From the NCBI GenBank assembly GCA_015680685.1, contig MNCI01009442.1, positions 198,136 through 226,577 on the forward strand: DNA of 28,442 bases. The letters run 5' to 3'. Source of the DNA: Gnetum montanum. Lineage: Eukaryota; Streptophyta; Gnetopsida; Gnetales; Gnetaceae. Under the pieces are notes generated by a model. The model was given only the letters and a program-made list of their open reading frames with translations. It made no database searches and was not told the origin of the DNA. Positions 10,757 through 20,004 of the stretch are shown one piece after another. How positions within the stretch are numbered: position 1 is the first letter of the stretch; each line of letters opens with the position of its first letter. The position numbers were made by a program, and so were the translations under genes.

Positions 10757-10910
10757 TGTTGACCTTTTGATATGTCAAAACATTAAGAAAAATGGAGTAC
10801 AAGGATCTTTGTGTGGTTGTTGTGTTTGTAGGGCAAGAACTTGGATTGAGACATGCAAAATTTCAAGAACATGGACAAGGAACAAAGATTTCAAAGTGTA
10901 AAGGGGGCTA

Positions 10911-11095
10911 AAGAAAGACGTCTCCAAGAAATAACAAAAATCTTGGAAGATTGTAGGTAGCATAAGAGAAGACATCTTTGAAAAATAGCAGATGTCTCTT
11001 TGGAGAGAAAGACATCTTTCATGAGAAGAAGACTTCTTTCCAGAATGAATATTTGATGCAAAAAGATGTCTTGGTCTCAAAGAAGACATCGTTAG
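10911..11095. promoter_or_regulatory. Cluster of AAGATGTCTT-type inverted motifs in copia U3
   Basis: About seven variants of AGACATCTTT or its complement AAAGATGTCT lie within 185 bases, in both orientations, including the palindrome AGACGTCT near 10917. The 3' LTR keeps the same cluster at about 16375-16560. Location in the upstream third of the LTR suggests a U3 control region, but I found no convincing TATA box. Confidence 0.5.
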
Positions 11096-11559
11096 TAACA
11101 ATTAGATAGCCATTGCATAAATTTCGAGGTGATTTCTAAAACATATTAGCTATAAGAAGACTTCATTCTCATTGGGAAATGAGCAACCTTTGAGTACTAT
11201 TAATTGTAATCATCAAGCCATCATTATAATCATCATTGTTCCTCATTATACAATCTTTTGTTTGTTGTAATTGGTCAAGGTGAACTATACCTCAAAGTAC
11301 AAGGATCAGCAAACTTAGTTACATTATTTTCTTGTGATTATTGTTCTTTTTTGTTGCCCTATGAGGTTGATGTGCTTCTTGTAGGAAGGCATCTTGCTTG
11401 AGCTTCTTGGGATCCTATGGGATTGAGTGTTGGTGTAGTACGACAATACTCTAGAGTGGAGCTCAAGCTGAAAATTTGTGGCATCCTAGAAATCACATTC
11501 TAAGCTTGTTAGGACCTTATAGGTTTGAGTGGATTCATGGAGTTGAATCACTCCAAAGC

Positions 11560-12342
11560 TAATGAGCTGCGATATCGCATCCACCCCACGATATCGCGTC
11601 CCATCTCATTTTCTATAAATAGGAGGTGGCTTCTCGTGTTCAAGTTAGTTAGACTTAGACCCTTAGCTAAACTCTTGCAGTTTTACCATTCCAGAGTTAG
11701 AATAATTCCTGTGTGCCCGCAATAGGAGTCATAAAGTGAACAGATCTTTATTTGAGCAATTTGTACCCGAGCACACATTTTTGTAGGCAATAAAGATGAA
11801 CTTTGTGATAAACCTTGTAGCATACAGATTAAGCTAAATAGTAATTAATTATTTTTGAATGTTTAAATTCTTTCCTAGTTAATTAATCTCTTTCAACCCT
11901 TGACTCTCCTAGTTAAGTACACTCAGTACAACCACTTCGAGCATGTGTGTAGCACTTGGTAACCTAGTAACGATTAGCGTTTGGTAATCCTAGCAGTGTT
12001 GCATTGGTTCAGGATGTGTGTGGCAAGTGGTAATGGATACTAGTGTTAGGAACAATTAGAACTTAGTTAGTGAATAGTTAATGAAAGTTAGTCACTTAGT
12101 TCTCCTTACCTTCCCCTATTAACATAAGACACCAAAAAGATAAAAGTGATAAAAATCATGTACCTCAAGCTTACTTAACCATACAACCATGACAATACAA
12201 GTAAGTTTGGAAAGACAAAAATTAATTAACCCTGAGTGTTCCATTAAGGCATGTAAGCACTTAGTCCTTGGAGTTTGACTAGATCATGCGTGAGATGCTC
12301 GTATTCGTATGGTTGAGTGTAGGGGTACCTCGCCACTCATCA
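11560..12342 (+). repeat. Solo gypsy LTR inside copia 5' LTR (783 bp)
   Basis: Begins TAATGAG (one change from TGATGAG) and ends CTCATCA. It carries the family's palindromes, TATAAATA box, 'gatctttatttgagcaatttgtaccc', 'accacttcgagcatgtgtg' and the terminal 'tcgtattcgtatggttgagtgtagg'. No primer site or internal sequence follows, and copia LTR sequence resumes immediately. The flanks are AAAGC (11555-11559) and AAAGT (12343-12347), a target duplication with one transition. The copia 3' LTR shows the uninterrupted site near 16990. This is the footprint of LTR-LTR recombination after a full insertion. Confidence 0.92.
11568..11621 (+). promoter_or_regulatory. Palindromes and TATA box of solo LTR
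   Basis: The 12-bp palindrome TGCGATATCGCA (11568-11579) and a second CGATATCG core (11589-11596) precede TATAAATA at 11614-11621 by about 17 bases. The same order occurs in three other LTRs here. Confidence 0.75.
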
Positions 12343-12559
12343 AAAGTAGAGCTTAGAGCTTGTACAAGGTGTGGTATCCTTCAAACCATATTTGAGAGCA
12401 ACAAAGTCTAGAGGTGTGCTTGCAAACTACCCTCTGAGTGTGGACTACCCAAGTTGGGAAACCAAGTTAAATTTAGTGTGTGTGCCTTTGACTTATTGAA
12501 TTTTTGATTTGGGGAACTTATTCATTCCTCCCCTCCTTCTAAGTTCAATGATCCTCAAG

Positions 12560-12572
12560 TGGTATCAAAGAC
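12560..12572 (+). other. Copia primer-binding site, initiator tRNA-Met type
   Basis: TGGTATCAAAGAC lies two bases after the 5' LTR end. The copia consensus TGGTATCAGAGC is complementary to the 3' end of initiator tRNA-Met. Confidence 0.85.
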
Positions 12573-12609
12573 TGGTACTCTATTTTGTCATCAAGTTCAA
12601 GAGTGAACA

Positions 12610-14008
12610 ATGGATGAAACATCTTATACAAAGCCACCCATATTTAATAGATGCAACTTCACCTATTGGAAAGTTAGAATGCAAGGATTCTTTGAATCCA
12701 TGAAGTATGAAGTTTGGGAGTCCATCCTTGAAGGCTACACTCCACCTATCAATAGCTCCACTAAAATCATCAAGCCCTGCAACAAATGGAGTCAAGAAGA
12801 GAAAGATAAGTTAATGTTTGACTCTAGAGTAAAAAAATTGTTTATTGTGCTTTGAATAAATTTAAGTTTAATAGAGTAGATGGATGTAAAATGGCCAAAG
12901 AAATGTGGCAAACTTTAGAAGCTACTTATGAAGGAATCTCTATTATCAAATAATCTAAATTGTTAGTTTTGCAAAGCGAATATGATAAGTTTAAAATAAG
13001 AGAATGTGATAAAATAAAATATAACTTCTCTATAGAAAATGATATTATTGTAGCTATTAAAGGTACCAATAAATATTTTCTTGAGAGGGATGTCATCATT
13101 AAAATGATTAGAACTTTTCAATTCCAGGCCAAAAGTCATAGCTATGGAAGAATCAGAGATTCTCCAACTCTAAAATTTGAAGAGCTTCAAAGTTCCCTCA
13201 TTGCTTATGAAATGAATCTCATAAGAGAAGGATCCATCCAAGAAAAATCCATTGATTTAAAGACTACCTCCAAGGAGAATGAGCTCAATGAGCATGATGA
13301 GGGTAGCGAATATGAGATTGCCTTTCTCACAAGGAAGCTACAATGATTGATAACAAGAAGGAACAAGAGGACATATAAGCAAAGATCCAATTGTTCAAAG
13401 GTAAAGAAAGAGGTAAAAAAAATTTAAATTGTAACTTAGATTTCTCTTCTATAGAATGTTGGGTCTATGAAGGAAGAGGCCATATGGCCTTAGAATGTCC
13501 TAGTGATAGCAAGTTATAGCACAAGAATAGATCCATTGATGAGGTAAAGAAAACAAACTTCTATACAAGTTAGAATGATAGGGAGCAAAGTGAGGAAGAG
13601 GTGGAGAATGATATGAAAAATTCTCATCTCATCTACATGGCCCTCACTAATGATGACACTAATTCATCATATGATGATCTTAATGATGAAGAGATGTTTG
13701 ATAATTTATGCAATGAGCTTTTGTCTTTTCAAAATCTTTGCAATATGTAAAATAAACAACTCAAATCTAAGGATTATGAATTGAAACTAACTATTTCTGA
13801 TCTTACTAAGAAACTTTCAGACCTAAGGGCTGAAAATGAAAAGCTAACCTTATCCTTAGAACAAGCCAAAGTATAAGTTGTAGACATCAAATTAGTAAAT
13901 GAAAAATTGGTAAAGGGAAAGGAATCCCTTGAATGGTACTGGGACAAGGAGGAATTTCACATGATAAGAGTGGTTTGGAATGCTACACATAAGAGTAACC
14001 TCCCTTAA
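12610..14008 (+). pseudogene. Copia-type gag (broken)
   Basis: Starts at ATG 12610 (MDETSYTKPPIFNR), 38 bases after the primer site. The first 80 codons match the copia gag start: PP-x-F, NFTYWKVRM, a KPxxxWSxEEKDK segment. After a frameshift in an A-run near 12831 it resumes with AKEMWQTLEATYEGI and continues to 13346, the gag-polypeptide (UBN2-type) region ending in a TYEM-like SLIAYEMNLIRE. A zinc knuckle follows at 13457-13498 with spacing C-x2-Y-x4-H-x4-C, so the second cysteine is lost. A charged linker and a leucine-heptad coiled coil (about 13700-13880) end it. Stops occur at 12951, 13344 and later. The ancestral product would have packaged element RNA; this copy cannot. Confidence 0.82.
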
Positions 14009-14119
14009 CAAACCTATCATAATCACATGATCCTCTGAAGGAAAATACTACTACATCAAAATCAAAGGAGGCTCCTATCCATCAAAATGGTCCTAAAATG
14101 TTTGATCATCTAAATCATT

Positions 14120-14160
14120 CATACTATCATAGAAGGATTATGAGCTACTATTGTAATTAG
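14120..14160 (+). pseudogene. Second zinc-knuckle-like remnant
   Basis: The frame reads MSYYCN-stop-GHKH, which fits the later half of a C-x2-C-x4-H knuckle with its first cysteine and flank decayed. Copia elements of some lineages carry such a motif near the gag end. The evidence is thin. Confidence 0.3.
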
Positions 14161-14309
14161 GGCATAAACACTAATAAGACCAAGGAGTCCTATGATTCAT
14201 CCAACAGTGCGTCATCCACTTACATGCCCCAATTCCACAGTACAAGCACACAACATGAGTTTGAGGCTACTCAAACCACAAGCATTATTTCTAAGCACTC
14301 TTTACCTTT

Positions 14310-15740
14310 CCCTACCCATAGACAAACTACATTGATGGATTATTTTAAAGCCTTGAACTAGGACTCCTTCATTGTAATGAATTTTCTAGTTCCTAAAGTG
14401 CTAATTAGAGAGTTCTATTACAATATTGTTATTACAAATGATGTTGTTGGAGCATTGACTTTCATGGTTGGGGGTCTTCTCATCATGGTCTCTCCCCAAG
14501 TTGTGAATGTAATCCTTGGGATTTGCAATCCTAATGTCTTTCAAGTAACCATTGATTCCATGTAGGATATTTATACAAATGGTATTATGCCCATAGAATA
14601 TGATGAATTTTGGTGTTGTTTGGAAAAGATGTTTCATTTGACAAAGGTCATGTTAAGAGAAGCATGATGATTCCTGATACTTCCACCTTGTCTCTTATCA
14701 TATTGTATAACATTATGGTAAAAGGAGAAAGTTATAGTTATCTACTACCACTCCAAGCCTATGAGCTTTATTATCTCCTCATAAAACTACCATTAGATTT
14801 GAGAAATACACTCTATCAGGACATGTTAAGTCTATTTACCAAGGAAGGAATCCTTGAGCACTCCTACCTCATCAACTTAATAATCCATCAAAAAGGTGTG
14901 CCTATTTTAGAGACATCTTTTCTTAAAGGTAATAGGAGCCTCAATGCATATGTTGAGAAGAGGAGTCTTTCAAATGTGGTTGAAGCAGGACCTAGCACCA
15001 AATCATAGAAGAAGAAGGAGGAGGCATCTGCTCAACTGAGTAGATCAAAATCCACTAGTGCCCAAAATAGTTCTTAACTAAAGAAGCTTCTCTGACCTTT
15101 TGCACAAGCCATCAGGAATGTTGGGAGAGACCTCTCTTACTTATGTAAGAGTTTGGATGCAGCTATCATTCCTCCTCCTTTTGATGGGTAGGAGTTTGAG
15201 GAGGTTACTACTCCTCCTATTTCTAATACTAAGGAGGATGTTCCTATTCCATTGAGGCATCCTATAGTAACCTATCCTTCATGTGCTCATGACTCAAGGA
15301 TGGATTCTAATTTATAGCCTAGGGCATCACTAGCTCGTGTCCAAGGGGAGCATCATGTTTCCATGCAACAGCCTAAGCATCATGGTCCTACACTACCTAT
15401 CCATTCATTTCCTCCATCAACCGATGCTCCCAACTCATTTGAGTAGTGGGCTATGAAGAATATTTTGGGACCATGTCCCAATGGGTACCATCTCAGTAGC
15501 CTCCAATTTAGCCAGATCCTCCAACTTCATCTTGATTTCAAGTGAAGCATTATCTCTGGTGAGCTCCCATCAAGCAGGCTGAGTCCTTTGATGAGGATGA
15601 GTAGCAGTCAAGCCAACAAAACAATAGCAGAAATGACAAGGAGGAGAAGACTTATTGTTCATCTAGAGTAGTGAAGGAATCAAAATATAAGGATGTAACC
15701 AAGACTAGTGGTTAGAGACCTCAAGTGATTTTTTTTCTCT
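14310..15740 (+). pseudogene. Putative plant transposon protein in copia element (broken)
   Basis: The first part (14377-14565) reads VPKVLIREFYYNIV followed by a V-x-G-G and SPQVVNVILGI. This parallels the family's LVREFYAN, VRGxxV and SxxxIN blocks. After a stop at 14563 and a frameshift, a second frame (14610-15008) reads LYNIMVKGESY, then SYLINLIIHQKGVPIL, paralleling the family's yAI...NxG and PSLIxxLCxxxGV ending. A proline/serine-rich tail with several stops continues to about 15740. The domain's role is unknown. Its presence downstream of a copia gag in place of pol is unusual. The pseudogene at 1696-2673 is a distant relative. Confidence 0.6.
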
Positions 15741-15757
15741 CTTTTTGGTTGATGTCC

Positions 15758-15772
15758 AAAAAGGGGGAGAAG
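15758..15772 (+). other. Polypurine tract, internal copy
   Basis: AAAAAGGGGGAGAAG lies about 445 bases before the 3' LTR, immediately after the second reading frame. Related purine runs occur near 16122 and at 16204-16215. Multiple polypurine tracts are reported for Sirevirus-like copia elements. Confidence 0.55.
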
Positions 15773-16203
15773 TTTTTGTTTCTTGCATATGTGATTTTTG
15801 GGGCTTTGCACATATATGATTGATGTGGTGCTAAACATATGGTTGTTTTAACATATGAAAATTTATGTGGGCAGTTGGCTATATGATATTTTGTAGATGA
15901 GTTATAGATGGATGGTGTTTTCCTTTATTACCTCTATGTGTTGTACTTTTGATCTTTACTTTTTCATTTGCATTGTTTCATTATTTTCCACATCTATTAA
16001 ACTACCTTGAACCTCATCACTTTATCCTAGTCCCTGGCTACCATAGGAATTTATATGTCTTAATATACTTATTGGTTTTTAGAGCTAATTTTATGCGCTT
16101 TATCCTTTTTGATGTTGTTCTAAAAGGGGAAGAGTATAGTTATGGATATATTTTGATATTTGCATGTCTACTAATCCATTTTCTTAAGTTTTAAACATCA
16201 CCC
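15773..16203. other. Copia 3' untranslated region
   Basis: T-rich sequence between the internal purine tract and the 3' LTR. An 81-codon frame at 15949-16194 is hydrophobic but has no recognisable relatives and is unlikely to be a gene. Confidence 0.5.
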
Positions 16204-16215
16204 AAAAAAGGAAGA
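16204..16215 (+). other. Polypurine tract next to 3' LTR (copia)
   Basis: AAAAAAGGAAGA is followed by one T and then the LTR start TGTTGACC, the expected position of the plus-strand priming site. Confidence 0.75.
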
Positions 16216-16216
16216 T

Positions 16217-17269
16217 TGTTGACCTTTTGATATTTCAAAACATTAAGAAAAATGGAGTGCAAGGATGTGTATGTGGTTGTTGTATTTATAGGTCAAGAAC
16301 TTAGATTGAGACATGCAAAAGTTCAAGAACATGAACAAGGAACAAAAATTTCAATGTGTAAAGGAAGCTAAAGAAAGATGTCTCAAAGAAATAGTAGATG
16401 TCTTGGTAGAATTATAGGCAACATAGGAGAATATGTCTTTGAAAAATAGCAAATTTCTTTCTAGAGAGAAAGATGTCTTTGATGAGAAGAAGAATTCTTT
16501 CCAAAATGAAGATCTGATGTAGAAAGATGTCTTAGTCTTGAAGAAGATGTCTCCAGTGATCTTTAGATATTCATTACATGAATTCCAAGGTGATTTCTAA
16601 AACATATTGCCTAAAAAAAACTTCATTCTCATTAGGAAAAGTGAAAGCTTTGAGTACTATCAATTATAATCATCAAGAAATCATTGTAATCATCATTGTT
16701 CTTCATTGTATAATCTTTTGCCTATTATAATCAGTCACTATCAACAAACGTAGTTGCATTCTTTCCTTGTGATTTTTTTTCTCTTTTGTTGCCCTGTGGG
16801 ATTGATGTGCTTCTTGTAGGAAGGCATTCTACTTGAGGTTGTTGGCATCCTACAAGATTGAGTGTTGGTGTAGCACCACAATGATGTGGAACAGAGCTTA
16901 AGTTATAAAGATTGTGGGCTCCTAGAAATCACATTCTAAGCTTATCAGGACCTTGCAAAGTTTAGTGGATTCATGGCATCAAATCACTCTAGAGTGGAGC
17001 TTAGAGCTTGTACAAGTTATGGTATCCTTCAAGCCACATTTTAGAGTAAAAATTTCTGGAGGTGTGCTTGGAAACTACTCTACAAGTGTGGACTACCCAA
17101 GTTGGGGAAGCATGCAAAATTTGGTGTGTGTGCCTTGTCTTAATGAATTTTTAATTTTGGAAACTTACTTATCCCCCTCCTTCACTTTCCCCCACCCACA
17201 CACCCCCACCACACAACCACCCCCAACCCCCCCACCACCCCCAAAACTTTCTAAGTTCAATGATCCTCA
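16217..17269 (+). repeat. Copia 3' LTR (1053 bp)
   Basis: Starts TGTTGACC and ends GATCCTCA, aligning throughout with the 5' LTR. Near its end (about 17165-17247) it has gained a C-rich low-complexity tract of CCCCACC-type repeats, where the 5' LTR has only 'cctcccctccttctaa'. It lacks the solo gypsy LTR, showing that insertion came after the copia element. Confidence 0.88.
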
Positions 17270-17376
17270 ATGGATTAAATTCTTATGGATAATGTTGAGT
17301 TATAAAGTCATAAGTAGGCTACATATCATGGGTTATATCTATATTATAATTATTTTTAGGTTCCAACACTACCCAC
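17270..17376 (+). repeat. SINE-like repeat, copy 1, right part
   Basis: Begins with the right target duplicate ATGGA, then matches the distal half of the uninterrupted copy: 'gttataaagt', 'gtaggct', 'ttataattatt' and 'aggttc' align with 18670-18760 in order. Together with 10700-10756 it forms one repeat copy split by the copia insertion. Confidence 0.6.
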
Positions 17377-18265
17377 CCCCCAAAAATTGTATGAAAAACC
17401 AAAAGGTGGTGTGAAGGGTAAACCATATCTAGGTGTTCTATTTGATTATATAATTTTTAATCATTATTTAACATCATGGTTCACTTTATAGTTTTTCAAG
17501 TTTCTAGTGCATATCATATGTTTATGATCATTGTGGGTTCTTATATTTTCCATATTTTAGCATCATTGAAATTTATATTAGTTTTGGTATTTTTGGCTAA
17601 GAGCCAAAAATTTTTAATTTGTAGCAGGAGTTAGAATAGAGGATGGAAAGGAGTATATGGTATTTTCTGCAACATTGTTACTATATTCTTGTTAAATGTC
17701 CTTTATTTAGAATCTTCTTCAAAGAGAAGGAAATGTTTGGTAAGTCATCCTTGAAGCATTTTATTAATGGCTGAGAAGTTAAATCTCCATTGATATTTGT
17801 AGGCCATATGCTCTTAGCCACCTTGTATATAATATAAATATAATCTAGTTCAATGTTTTCATTGCCCTTGCTTGAAGTCTCTTTTCTTTTCTATTTCTCT
17901 TCATGTTTCTGTCCTTCTTCTCTACTCGTCTACCTCTTCTTTGTAGTTTCTTTTATTGTTTTTTTTACAAAATTTTTATTCATGTTATCTTAGTCATTTG
18001 GATATTTCTGGATATAGTGGTTTATTGTAGATGTTTTTATTTATTTCTACTAGCTTATTTTTGCAATTGTTTTAGTAGTTACTCTTCTTTGTTAGAGATT
18101 TACAAAATTGTTATGTAGGAAGAGAAAATTGGTGCAAAATATACAATTTTAAAAGAAGGCTGAGTAAACATAGGTTAGTAGAATAGTTTTAATTTTATTG
18201 GTAGTAGTTTTTTTAGGGGTGGTGCATATGATCTTTTCATTTTTATAAGCGGTATATATTCTTTA
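17377..18265. other. T-rich sequence, no feature recognised
   Basis: No family resemblance in any frame. A 71-codon frame at 17903-18118 is rich in Phe, Ser, Leu and Cys simply because the DNA is T-rich. Confidence 0.5.
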
Positions 18266-18552
18266 AGTTGTGAAAGGTTTATAGAGTAGTTATTTAAGGG
18301 ATGCATAGATTGTATGCTTAGAATTATATATGTGGGTATTAGGGAATGCGTAGATTGTATGGTTATGATTATATATATGGGTTTTTTTTGTAGTAGCTAT
18401 ATATTGTAGTGTTGGATTTGTTTTATGCTTTTATTTCTTTTTTTATAGGATATTTCTTCAATTTAACAAAAAGTTTGAGGTGTAAGAGATTTGTAGAATA
18501 GCTATTTAGGGGGTGTAGAGATTGTATGTTTAGGAATATATGTATGGGTATT
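18266..18552 (+). repeat. Tandem repeats with 44-bp and roughly 208-bp periods
   Basis: A unit containing 'tagattgtatg' and 'ttatatat(g/a)tgggt' recurs at about 18298 and 18342 (44 bases apart). A longer block starting 'aggtttatagagtag' recurs as 'agatttgtagaatag' near 18486, again followed by the 'agattgtatg' unit near 18518. Purpose unknown. Confidence 0.55.
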
Positions 18553-18605
18553 GTGTTGTTTTTATGATAATGGATATATATTGTTGTGTTTTTTTTATAT
18601 CAATT

Positions 18606-18770
18606 AGGTGTTAATGTAATGGTAAAGATTCTTGATTTATAAAGTTGGTAGTCGTGTTTAATTCCAATAGGTAATGATGGGTTACAAAGTTCAAGTTGGA
18701 CTATCTATCTTATATAGTCATGTGTATCTCTGTTATAATTATTGCAAGGTTCAAAATCTTGCCTTCTTTT
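18606..18770 (+). repeat. SINE-like repeat, copy 2 (uninterrupted)
   Basis: Opens with 'tgttaatgtaatggtaaag', which resembles a pol III A box. About 40 bases later 'gtgtttaattcc' resembles a decayed B box (GGTTCGAATCC). This layout is that of a tRNA-derived SINE head. The rest aligns with 17283-17376. No target duplication was identified, so the SINE label is inference. Confidence 0.45.
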
Positions 18771-18797
18771 TTTGATAGGTTATTTATTCAATTGAGG

Positions 18798-19147
18798 AAA
18801 TTATAACTTATAGTTAAGATTTCAATCCCAGTCATTATCAAAATAAAAGATCATTAACATGGAGGATATCCTAGCATACCAGTTTTTATGAAAAGAATAA
18901 GCTTTCTTAAGATCATAGTTAGTCATATATTTTAAATTTTTTCTTTTTTTTCTAGATTGAGAAAGAGATATAGAAAAAATAAATATTTTTTAAAAAGGAA
19001 TACAAAGGGGAGAGGAATTAGCTAAGGGGATAGAAAATTATTTTTTTAATGTAAGGGAGAATGGGAAGGGTAGGGTAAGGTTCACTACTAGACCCAATCA
19101 CACTTACGAACTTATTAGAATACCAATGAGCAATTCTCAAAGAATGC
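18798..19147 (-). repeat. Inverted repeat, right arm (copy at 10167-10524)
   Basis: Reverse complement of the left arm over about 350 bases with small indels. The outer gypsy LTR begins four bases beyond it, suggesting the LTR cut the repeat or landed at its edge. Confidence 0.7.
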
Positions 19148-19151
19148 CCAT

Positions 19152-19863
19152 TGATGAGTCATCATTTGGGCGACTACGATATCACGTACGTGATATCGTA
19201 GCCCAACCTGCGATATCGCGATCGCAGCATACGCAATATCGTAGCCTATCTCCTCATCTATAAATAAGAGGTAGACAGAAGAGTTAGGGGATATAGATCA
19301 TTAGGAATTTGGTCAATTTTAGTTTAAGTGTTTTTCATTTCTTTCTCTCAACCCTTTTCCTCTCTGTGTATGCCCGCAGTGCGGTGATTATAATTGTACG
19401 ACATCCTTTATTCGAGTGTGACGTACTTGGACACGCACATGATCATCAATAAAGATCGAGATTACTTCATCATTGCAACATTTACTTAGATTGATCATTT
19501 AATTAATTATTATTTACTACTTTCCTAGTTAATCTCTCTCACCCTTAAACTCAGGTTAAAACATGAAATGACTATGACTTGATTACGAGCATTTAAGTGT
19601 GACTACTTGGTAACCTAGTAGCGTACCTAGGATCTGCACTTGGTAATCCAAGTGGTAGTCGTGCATGAAGTCCAAGATGTGTACGGATAATCAAGGAACA
19701 GATGCTCATTGCACTTAGGCTAGTTTAGATTCTCTCACACACTCTCTCTCTTAGATTAGTGTCAACCTTGAGGAAACAAATGGTTCACTATCTTCCCACC
19801 TGGACCACACGTGTAACGCTCATATTCGTATGGTTGAGTGTAGGGGTACCTCGCCACTCATCA
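19152..19863 (+). repeat. 5' LTR of outer gypsy element (712 bp)
   Basis: TGATGAG to CTCATCA, followed directly by a primer-binding site. Contains the palindrome cluster, TATAAATA, 'gacttgattacgagcatttaa' and the terminal 'attcgtatggttgagtgtag'. It has only one copy of the 75-bp block that is duplicated in the inner element's LTRs, so it represents a different subfamily. Confidence 0.92.
19174..19266 (+). promoter_or_regulatory. U3 palindrome cluster with TATA box, outer LTR
   Basis: A perfect 28-bp palindrome occupies 19174-19201, with half-site CTACGATATCACGT. It is followed by TGCGATATCGCGATCGCA (about 19209-19226) and GCAATATCG near 19233. TATAAATA lies at 19259-19266. Transcription would be expected to start some 25-35 bases after the TATA box. 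Confidence 0.75.
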
Positions 19864-19864
19864 T

Positions 19865-19882
19865 TGGCATCGTTGTTGAGGA
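19865..19882 (+). other. Primer-binding site, tRNA-Asp type (outer)
   Basis: TGGCATCGTTGTTGAGGA, 13 of 18 matches to the tRNA-Asp complement. All five differences are C-to-T or G-to-A. Confidence 0.85.
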
Positions 19883-20004
19883 TGGTGCCAGTTATCTAGA
19901 TTAGTTATATCATACAAGGTCGTTGTATAAGGACTTAACGATATATCTTTTAGAAGAAATAATTATTAAAAGTCACACATAATTTCACACACAACTTCAT
20001 AACC

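Larger units (their letters stand above)
10757..12557 (+). repeat. Copia 5' LTR, interrupted by a solo gypsy LTR
   Basis: Runs from TGTTGACC to GATCCTCA. Removing the inserted solo LTR and one target duplicate leaves about 1.01 kb, matching the 1.05-kb 3' LTR. Matching segments include 'gaccttttgatat(g/t)tcaaaacattaagaaaaatggagt', the AAGATGTCT-rich block, 'gaggtgtgcttg' and 'gtgtggactacccaagttggg'. Divergence from the 3' LTR is considerable, indicating an old insertion. Confidence 0.88.
10757..17269 (+). mobile_element. Non-autonomous Ty1/copia-type LTR element
   Basis: Two LTRs starting TGTTGACC and ending GATCCTCA bound the element. It has an initiator-Met primer-binding site, a copia gag, a second reading frame of the plant-transposon-protein type, and polypurine tracts ahead of the 3' LTR. 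The flanks are ATGGG and ATGGA, a 5-bp target duplication with one transition. The internal region (12558-16216) is about 3.7 kb and holds no protease, integrase, reverse transcriptase or RNase H. Excluding the 783-bp solo LTR and its duplication, the element is about 5.7 kb. Gag with long coiled coil and repeated purine tracts recall Sirevirus-like copia elements, as inference. Confidence 0.85.

Noticed and set aside
10775-11101. 108-codon minus-strand frame in the copia LTR
   Set aside because: Lies wholly within the LTR U3 and is produced by the repeated AAGATGTCT motifs.
16953-17414. 153-codon frame with a proline-rich middle
   Set aside because: It crosses the copia LTR end and target duplication; the prolines come from the C-rich low-complexity tract.
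18606-18665. A functional tRNA gene
   Set aside because: Only loose A- and B-box resemblance; no acceptor stem or anticodon arm can be paired.
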